Origin: Alcanivorax sp. UBA4485
GTDB taxonomy: Bacteria > Pseudomonadota > Gammaproteobacteria > Pseudomonadales > Alcanivoracaceae
Direction: 5' to 3'
Assembly (NCBI GenBank): GCA_002389055.1
Contig: DGNT01000177.1
Coordinates: 5,977-25,409, forward strand
DNA length: 19,433 nt
In this document: positions 15,101 through 19,433 of the stretch, piece by piece
Layout of the letters: each line of letters starts with the position of its first letter
Numbering within the stretch: the first letter of the stretch is position 1
Notes under the pieces: generated by a model
Seen by the model: only the letters and a program-made list of their open reading frames with translations
Database searches by the model: none
What the model was told of the DNA's origin: nothing
Program-made: the position numbers and the translations under genes

Positions 15101-16059
15101 CCGAGATTCGAGAGCAAAAAGTGCAGGCCAACGGCCTCAACTTCCATGTCCGCAGCGCCGGGGACCCGGCCCACCCGGCGGTAATCCTGCTGCACGGCTT
15201 CCCCGAGTGCGGCTATTCCTGGCGCTATCAGATGCCGTTTCTGGCCGACAAGGGCTTCCATGTGCTGGCGCCGGATCTGCGTGGTTACGGTTTCAGCGAC
15301 GCGCCCAAGGACGCGGACGCCTACCGGCAGGACAAACTGGTGGCCGACGTGATGGGCATTCTCGACGCGTTCGGCGCCGAGCGCGCCGTGGTGGTGGGCC
15401 ACGACTGGGGCTGCGCCCTGGCCTGGCAGGTGGCGCGCAGCGAGCCGGGCCGGGTGCGGGCGGTGGCGGGCCTGTCGGTGCCCTACCCGGGCCTGGGCCC
15501 CAAGCCGCCCACCGAGCAGATGCGCGCCGCCTTCGGCGAGCGCTTCTTCTATCAGCTTTATTTTCAGCAGCCGGAGGTGCCGGAGCAGGAACTGGAAGCG
15601 GACGTGCGCGACTTTCTACGCCGCATGTACCACGCCCTCTCCGGCCCCGGCATGCAGGAAAAATTCCGCGCCGAGAAGCCGGTCACCGGCCTGCTCGACA
15701 TTCTGCAACCGCCCAAGGGCGGCCAGCCGGACTGGATGCAAGAAACGGATCTGGACGTCTATGTGGAGCGCTTCGAGCACAGCGGCCTGACCGGACCGAT
15801 CAACTGGTACCGGGCCATGGACGCGTCCTGGCGGCAGCAGAAAGAGGACGGACGCGAACGCATCCACCCGCCGGCGCTGTTCATCGCCGGTAAGGAAGAC
15901 CCGGTGATCCAGTTCGCCGGCAAGGCGCTGGAGCGCATGCCAACGATGATGGACGATCTCCGCGAGGTGGTGCTGCTGGACGATCTTGGCCACTGGATCC
16001 AGATGGAAGCGCCCGAGGCGGTGAACCAGCACCTGGGCGCCTTTCTCGACTCGCTCTAG
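15097..16059 (+). CDS. Alpha/beta hydrolase, epoxide hydrolase type
   Basis: A 320-residue alpha/beta hydrolase. HGFPE at 33-37 is the oxyanion-hole motif of epoxide hydrolases. The nucleophile elbow is GHDWG with Asp103, not Ser, which excludes ordinary esterases. Asp268 (GKEDPV) and His299 (LGHW) complete the triad, and INWYRAMD carries a likely epoxide-polarising tyrosine of the cap domain. Haloalkane dehalogenases and fluoroacetate dehalogenases also use Asp, but HGFPE with NWYR favours an epoxide hydrolase. Being coupled by an ATGA overlap to the acyl-CoA synthetase, it may open an epoxy acid to a diol around the activation step, or detoxify epoxides made by alkene oxidation (inference). 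No signal peptide is seen. Confidence 0.9.
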   Translation: MTEIREQKVQANGLNFHVRSAGDPAHPAVILLHGFPECGYSWRYQMPFLADKGFHVLAPDLRGYGFSDAPKDADAYRQDKLVADVMGILDAFGAERAVVVGHDWGCALAWQVARSEPGRVRAVAGLSVPYPGLGPKPPTEQMRAAFGERFFYQLYFQQPEVPEQELEADVRDFLRRMYHALSGPGMQEKFRAEKPVTGLLDILQPPKGGQPDWMQETDLDVYVERFEHSGLTGPINWYRAMDASWRQQKEDGRERIHPPALFIAGKEDPVIQFAGKALERMPTMMDDLREVVLLDDLGHWIQMEAPEAVNQHLGAFLDSL

Positions 16060-16073
16060 GGCGCTGCGGCGCG

Positions 16074-17036
16074 CTAGTTGAGCCGCCGCATTTCGATGCG
16101 GCGGTTACGCTCGCGGCCCTCGGCGGTGGCGTTGCTGTCCACCGGACGGGTGTCGCCGTAGCCGCGGGCCTGCAAACGGCCCGGGTCGACGCCCAGATCG
16201 ATCAGGAAATCGCGTACCGATTCGGCGCGCCGCTCGGACAGCGCCTGGTTGTACGCATCGGCCCCTTTCGAATCGGTGTGCCCGGCGATCTCCACCTCGG
16301 TGTCGGAGTGCGCCAGCAGGCGCTCCGCCACGCCACGCAGCACGGTCTTGGCGTTAGGCGTGAGGCGCGCCGAATCAAACTCGAAATTGACCCCGCGCAG
16401 CACTTCCGGCGGCCCCATCGGCACCGGCTTGATCACCAGCCGCTCACGCTCGATGATCCGGGTGGTGCCGTAGTCGCCACCGCCGAACAACGGGAAGGTC
16501 AGGCCCACCAGGGCACGCACGTCACCGAACGGCTCGTTGTGGCTGCCGTCGTCGGAGAAATCCACCACGTAACGCAGCTCCGCGCGCAGGCCCATGGAGC
16601 CCCAGATGTCGCGGAAGTGCAGGCCGGCGCCGACGTTCAGGTAGCCGTTGGTGTCGGTGCCGGCGGTGGAATCGGTGTAGACACCGCCGCCGCCCACCAG
16701 CAGGTAAGGCGACGGCCCTTCGCGGTACATATAGCGCAGCGCGTCGGCGCCCACCCCGTACTGCCAGTGCTGCCCGGAGCCCCGGTTGCGCTGCAGGGAA
16801 TTACCGAAGCCGTTCCACTCCAGATCCCATTTTTCACTGATCTGACGGCCCAGGCCGAAGCGGATGCCGGCGCCGTAATCGACGTCGAAACGGTCCGAAT
16901 CCTCGATCACGTAAATGCCCATGGCGGACGCGTTCCAGCCCTGCGGGTCGGTACGTTCCTCGGCCAGCGCCGGCGCGCAGGCAACAGCGGCGGCCAGCGC
17001 GGCGGCGGCGCGGCTCTTATTGATCACGGATACCAT
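16074..17036 (-). CDS. OmpA-family outer membrane protein
   Basis: A 320-residue envelope protein. A signal peptide covers about residues 1-25 (alanine-rich, ending PALA before EERT). Residues about 30-200 alternate aromatic and polar residues with many glycines, consistent with an eight-stranded OmpA-type barrel. The C-terminal half is an OmpA-like peptidoglycan-binding domain: VNFEFDSARLTPNAK, then HTDSKGADAYNQALSERRAESV with the conserved aspartate and arginine that hold diaminopimelate, and ARGYGDTRP. I chose the ATG at 17036 because AGAGG lies 7 bases upstream and it gives a clean signal peptide. It is convergent with the hydrolase, whose stop is 14 bases away. A structural role linking outer membrane and cell wall is expected. 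Confidence 0.93.
   Translation of the reverse strand: MVSVINKSRAAAALAAAVACAPALAEERTDPQGWNASAMGIYVIEDSDRFDVDYGAGIRFGLGRQISEKWDLEWNGFGNSLQRNRGSGQHWQYGVGADALRYMYREGPSPYLLVGGGGVYTDSTAGTDTNGYLNVGAGLHFRDIWGSMGLRAELRYVVDFSDDGSHNEPFGDVRALVGLTFPLFGGGDYGTTRIIERERLVIKPVPMGPPEVLRGVNFEFDSARLTPNAKTVLRGVAERLLAHSDTEVEIAGHTDSKGADAYNQALSERRAESVRDFLIDLGVDPGRLQARGYGDTRPVDSNATAEGRERNRRIEMRRLN
16083..16104. repeat. Hairpin at 3' end of ompA-like gene
   Basis: CCGCCGCAT (16083-16091), TTCG, ATGCGGCGG (16096-16104): a perfect 9-bp stem with a 4-base loop inside the last codons of the OmpA-type gene and 23 bases past the hydrolase stop. It has no T-run. It could stabilise either convergent mRNA end, but part of the symmetry comes from arginine codons (RRIEMRRLN). 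Confidence 0.5.
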
Positions 17037-17114
17037 CGTTTCCCTCTTATCCCCATTCACGATGAAGCGCAGCCTAGAGGGTTTCACTTTCCTGTTCCAG
17101 ACGCTGCACGGCGT

Positions 17115-17126
17115 TGCTTATAAGCA
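17115..17126. promoter_or_regulatory. 12-base palindrome in divergent region
   Basis: TGCTTATAAGCA is a perfect palindrome in the 182 bases between the divergent OmpA-type and exchanger genes. It contains TATAAG readable as a -10-like box on both strands, though neither strand has a good -35. It may be an operator. Confidence 0.3.
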
Positions 17127-17166
17127 TTTTTGTAACTCGCCGGCGGTCTTTCCAGAGGTCGCGTTG

Positions 17167-17183
17167 TACCGGCACCGCCGGTA
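17167..17183 (+). repeat. Small hairpin in exchanger mRNA leader
   Basis: TACCGGC (17167-17173), ACC, GCCGGTA (17177-17183): perfect 7-bp arms with a 3-base loop, ending 24 bases before the exchanger's ribosome site. Confidence 0.4.
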
Positions 17184-17207
17184 TCCTGCCTGTTCTTCGA
17201 GCCGACC

Positions 17208-17212
17208 AGGAG
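17208..17212 (+). promoter_or_regulatory. Ribosome binding site pointing to an ATC start
   Basis: AGGAG stands 6 bases before an in-frame ATC at 17219. No ATG, GTG or TTG is in a suitable place after it; the next in-frame GTG is at 17273, far too distant. Confidence 0.5.
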
Positions 17213-17218
17213 TCCCCC

Positions 17219-18247
17219 ATCGAGACCCTGCAAGCGTCCCTGACTCTGAGCCTGCTGGCGTTCGCCGTCTGCGTGGCGGTGATCGCCACCGCCGGCGTCA
17301 AGATCACCGCGGTGGTGGACGAGCTGGCGGACCGCACCCGGGCCGGCGAAGCGCTGGCCGGCGCGGTGTTACTCGGCGCCACCACCTCGTTGTCCGGCAG
17401 CGTGCTGTCGGTGACCGCCGCCTGGAAGGGCCACGCCGATCTCGCCCTGAGCAACGCCCTGGGCGGCATCGCGGTGCAGACCGCGTTCCTGGCGGTGGCC
17501 GACATCGCCTACCGGCGCGCCAACCTGGAACACGCCGCCGCCTCCGCCGCCAACCTGATGCAGGGCGCGCTGCTGATCACGCTGATGGCGATTATCCTGG
17601 TGGGCGCCTTTTCGCCGCCGGTGAGTGTGTTCGGCATCCATCCCGCCACCCCCGCCCTGCTGGCGATTTATATATACGGCCTGCATCTGGTGCAGCGGGT
17701 GCGCGACGAGCCCATGTGGCGGCCGGCCCGTACCCGCGAAACCCGCGAGGACGTGCCCGAAGAGGACAACCTGCGCCTGTCGCTGACCCGCCTGCTGCTG
17801 GCGTTCGTGGGCCTGGCCGCCCTGCTCGGCCTGTCCGGCTTCGTGCTGGAAGCCGCCGCCAGCGGCGTCGCCCGGCACACCGGCCTGCAGCAAACCACCG
17901 TGGGCCTGCTGCTCACCGCCACCGCCACGTCACTGCCGGAGCTGGTGACCTCGGTGGCGGCGGTGCGGCGCGGCGCCCTGACCCTGGCGGTGGGCGGCAT
18001 TATCGGCGGCAACGCCTTCGACACCCTGTTCACCGCCGCCTCGGATATCGCCTACCGGGACGGCGCCATCTATGAGCAGATGGATGACGGCCTGCTGCTG
18101 TGGGTGTCGTTGTCGATCCTGATGACCGGCTTCCTACTCATGGGCCTGGTACGCCGTGAGCAGCACGGCCCCGGCGGCATCGGCTTCGAGAGCCTGGCGG
18201 TGCTGGTTCTTTACGGTTTGGGGATCGCTTTGGTGTTGGGTGGCTGA
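17219..18247 (+). CDS. Sodium/calcium exchanger-family membrane protein
   Basis: About 342 residues with roughly ten hydrophobic helices in two halves split by a charged cytoplasmic loop (VQRVRDEPMW to EEDNL), the layout of the cation/Ca2+ antiporter family. The second alpha repeat is normal: TATATSLPELVTSVAAVRRG then GGIIGGNAFD. In the first, GATTSLSGSVLSVTAAWKG then SNALGGIA, the usual Pro-Glu is Ser-Gly, so one ion-binding acidic residue is absent. Start: no ATG fits; AGGAG at 17208-17212 is 6 bases before an ATC, which I take as start. An upstream TTG at 17114 lacks a ribosome site and would add an arginine-rich non-membrane stretch. Transported ion is uncertain given the altered motif. 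Confidence 0.85.
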   Translation: METLQASLTLSLLAFAVCVAVIATAGVKITAVVDELADRTRAGEALAGAVLLGATTSLSGSVLSVTAAWKGHADLALSNALGGIAVQTAFLAVADIAYRRANLEHAAASAANLMQGALLITLMAIILVGAFSPPVSVFGIHPATPALLAIYIYGLHLVQRVRDEPMWRPARTRETREDVPEEDNLRLSLTRLLLAFVGLAALLGLSGFVLEAAASGVARHTGLQQTTVGLLLTATATSLPELVTSVAAVRRGALTLAVGGIIGGNAFDTLFTAASDIAYRDGAIYEQMDDGLLLWVSLSILMTGFLLMGLVRREQHGPGGIGFESLAVLVLYGLGIALVLGG

Positions 18248-18266
18248 GGCCCACTGCCGTTATAGT
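18236..18266 (+). promoter_or_regulatory. Weak candidate promoter for yfdC-like gene
   Basis: TATAGT at 18261-18266 (5/6 of a -10) has TTGGGT at 18236-18241 as a possible -35 with a long 19-base spacer. Only 59 bases separate the two genes, so co-transcription with the exchanger is equally possible. Confidence 0.25.
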
Positions 18267-18306
18267 GTGAGGACTTACTTCCCATCATCTCACCAGGAGA
18301 GCCCCT

Positions 18307-19269
18307 TTGGCGCACGACGATCAGGATTCCAGGGATAAGGACCAGGACGACAGCCCCTGGGAAGAGGCCGTAAAACGGGAACGCGAAGAAGCCGAGGATA
18401 AAGACGACCGCTCCGCCGCCGAGAAAGAGGAAGACAGCGACAAGCGCCGCGAGGCCGCCCTGCCCTCCAAGGCGGCGGCGGTCCACGAGCGCCTGCGCAT
18501 CAGTGGCGAGCGGGAGCTGGAGCGCGACGCCATGGCGTTGCTGTGGTCGGCGATCGCCGCCGGCATTTCCATGAGCGCTTCGATGGTGGCGCGCGGCCTG
18601 CTGCACGCCCATGTGCCGGAAAGCGACGCCGGCTTTCTGATTGAAAGCATGGGCTACACCCTGGGCTTTCTGATCGTGATTCTGGCCCGCCAGCAGCTGT
18701 TCACCGAAAACACCGTGACCGCCGTGCTGCCGTTCATGAGCCACCCCACCACACGCAACCTGGGCAGCCTGATGCGGTTGTGGGGCGTGGTGCTGGTGGG
18801 CAACGTGCTGGGCGCCGGCATCGCCGCCTTCACCTTCCTGCATCTGCCGATGTTTTCCCCGGAGGTGAACGACGCCTTCGTGGCGATCGGCGAGAAAGTG
18901 ATGGAGAACGATCCCTTCTCGATGTTTTCCAAGAGCATCGTCGCCGGCTGGATGATCGCCACCATGGTGTGGGTGATGCCGTCCGCGGATCAGGCCAAGG
19001 CCTGGGTGATCCTGATCATGACCTATGTGGTGGCGATCGGTGAGTTCCCGCACATCATCGTCGGCGCCAGCGAGATTCTGTACCTGGTGTTCGATGGCAA
19101 AGTGAGCTGGGGCGACTTCTTCCTGCGCTTCGGCCTGCCCACCCTGGCCGGCAACATTATCGGCGGCACCTTTATTTTCGCCCTGATCAGCCATGCGCAG
19201 ATCCGCAACGACATGGATGTGCAGCGCGAGGGGCGCCGTGGCGCCTGGGGGTTTAATCGGAAGAAATGA
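18307..19269 (+). CDS. yfdC: YfdC-like formate/nitrite transporter-family protein
   Basis: A 320-residue inner-membrane protein of the formate/nitrite transporter (FNT) family, closest by recall to E. coli YfdC. Residues 1-55 or so are highly charged and hydrophilic (DDQDSRDKDQDD, EREEAEDKDD), followed by ERELERDAMALLWSAIAAGISMSASM, then six hydrophobic segments including ILARQQLFTENTVTAVLP and the final LPTLAGNIIGGTFIFALISHAQIRND, which are strongly YfdC-like. Start is TTG: AGGAG at 18295-18299 is 7 bases before it, and no ATG lies nearby before the conserved region. FNT proteins form pentameric channels for small monovalent anions; the YfdC substrate is not established. A strong terminator follows. 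Confidence 0.93.
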   Translation: MAHDDQDSRDKDQDDSPWEEAVKREREEAEDKDDRSAAEKEEDSDKRREAALPSKAAAVHERLRISGERELERDAMALLWSAIAAGISMSASMVARGLLHAHVPESDAGFLIESMGYTLGFLIVILARQQLFTENTVTAVLPFMSHPTTRNLGSLMRLWGVVLVGNVLGAGIAAFTFLHLPMFSPEVNDAFVAIGEKVMENDPFSMFSKSIVAGWMIATMVWVMPSADQAKAWVILIMTYVVAIGEFPHIIVGASEILYLVFDGKVSWGDFFLRFGLPTLAGNIIGGTFIFALISHAQIRNDMDVQREGRRGAWGFNRKK

Positions 19270-19364
19270 GGGTTCGAATCTGATCCACCCTGACCGCAAA
19301 TAAAAAAGGGGTCCCGTTTGGGACCCCTTTTTTATTTGGCGGTGAGGGAGGGATTCGAACCCTC
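19268..19364. repeat. Extended imperfect inverted repeat including a T-arm-like copy of the tRNA
   Basis: The terminator dyad is nested in a larger mirror: GAGGGTTCGAATC at 19268-19280 is exactly inverted at 19352-19364, where it is the T-arm of tRNA-Ser. Between these and the terminator, the left side reads ACCCTGACCGC (19287-19297) and the right side, on the minus strand, CCCTCACCGCC, similar but not identical. The left copy overlaps the last two bases of the yfdC-like stop codon. It looks like a degenerate inverted copy of the tRNA 3' end. Confidence 0.65.
19298..19337. terminator. Strong bidirectional terminator
   Basis: AAATAAAAAAGGGGTCCC (19298-19315) and its exact complement GGGACCCCTTTTTTATTT (19320-19337) with a GTTT loop: an 18-bp perfect dyad with A-rich and T-rich ends, extended by one more pair at 19297/19338. 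It can end transcription of the yfdC-like gene (plus) and of tRNA-Ser (minus), whose CCA end touches it. Confidence 0.95.
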
Positions 19365-19426
19365 GATACGCGTAAACGTATACACGCTTTCCAGGCGTGC
19401 TCCTTCAGCCACTCGGACACCTCACC
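19337..19426 (-). tRNA. tRNA-Ser (anticodon GGA)
   Basis: A complete 90-base serine tRNA on the minus strand. The acceptor stem GGTGAGG (19426-19420) pairs with CCTCACC (19347-19341), followed by discriminator G (19340) and an encoded CCA (19339-19337). The anticodon loop CTGGAAA (19394-19388) gives anticodon GGA at 19392-19390, reading TCC and TCT. The long variable arm (ATACG/CGTAT) is diagnostic of a serine tRNA, and the T-arm GAGGG-TTCGAAT-CCCTC is perfect. Confidence 0.98.
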
Positions 19427-19433
19427 AAAACTG

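Noticed and set aside
1..19433. Search for CRISPR arrays, insertion sequences, prophage or toxin-antitoxin genes
   Set aside because: No regularly spaced direct repeats, transposase or integrase motifs or small paired genes were seen.

Overview
The window is high-GC, densely coded bacterial chromosome. Operon style, strong Shine-Dalgarno sites, a YfdC-type transporter, an OmpA-type protein and an AlkK-type acyl-CoA synthetase point to a gammaproteobacterium. A marine lipid or hydrocarbon degrader of the Alcanivorax kind would fit, but that assignment is from gene style only, since no marker gene is present.

Region 1 (1-6266): the 3' end of a crotonase-fold gene, then a TetR-family regulator on the minus strand. 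Divergent from the regulator runs a tight five-gene plus-strand operon: two unlike acyl-CoA dehydrogenases, a MaoC-type hydratase, a short-chain dehydrogenase of the MFE-2 type and a thiolase. These four activities make a complete beta-oxidation turn. The MaoC and MFE-2-type pair suggests it runs through (3R)-hydroxyacyl-CoA rather than the (3S) intermediates of FadB. A bidirectional terminator closes it.

Region 2 (6346-12799, minus strand): a complete branched-chain-amino-acid-type (HAAT) ABC importer in the order binding protein, livH, livM, livG, livF, with 4-bp overlaps between the last four genes. A second, closely related binding-protein gene lies after the operon terminator as its own unit. 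A perfect 11-bp stem-loop separates the first binding protein from livH.

Region 3 (12800-16059): a roughly 670-bp intergenic region with several inverted repeats and candidate divergent promoters. It is followed on the plus strand by an AlkK-like acyl-CoA synthetase translationally coupled to an epoxide-hydrolase-type alpha/beta hydrolase.

Region 4 (16074-19433): an OmpA-domain outer-membrane protein (minus), a Na+/Ca2+-exchanger-family membrane protein with an apparently non-canonical start, a YfdC-like formate/nitrite-transporter-family protein starting at TTG, a very strong bidirectional terminator, and tRNA-Ser(GGA) on the minus strand.

Taken together, regions 1-3 read as a possible uptake-activation-degradation locus for an unknown carboxylic acid: ABC importer with two alternative binding proteins, CoA ligase, epoxide hydrolase, and an (R)-type beta-oxidation operon under a TetR regulator. 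Each family assignment is well supported. The idea that they serve one substrate is inference from position. I saw no insertion sequence, prophage gene or CRISPR array.
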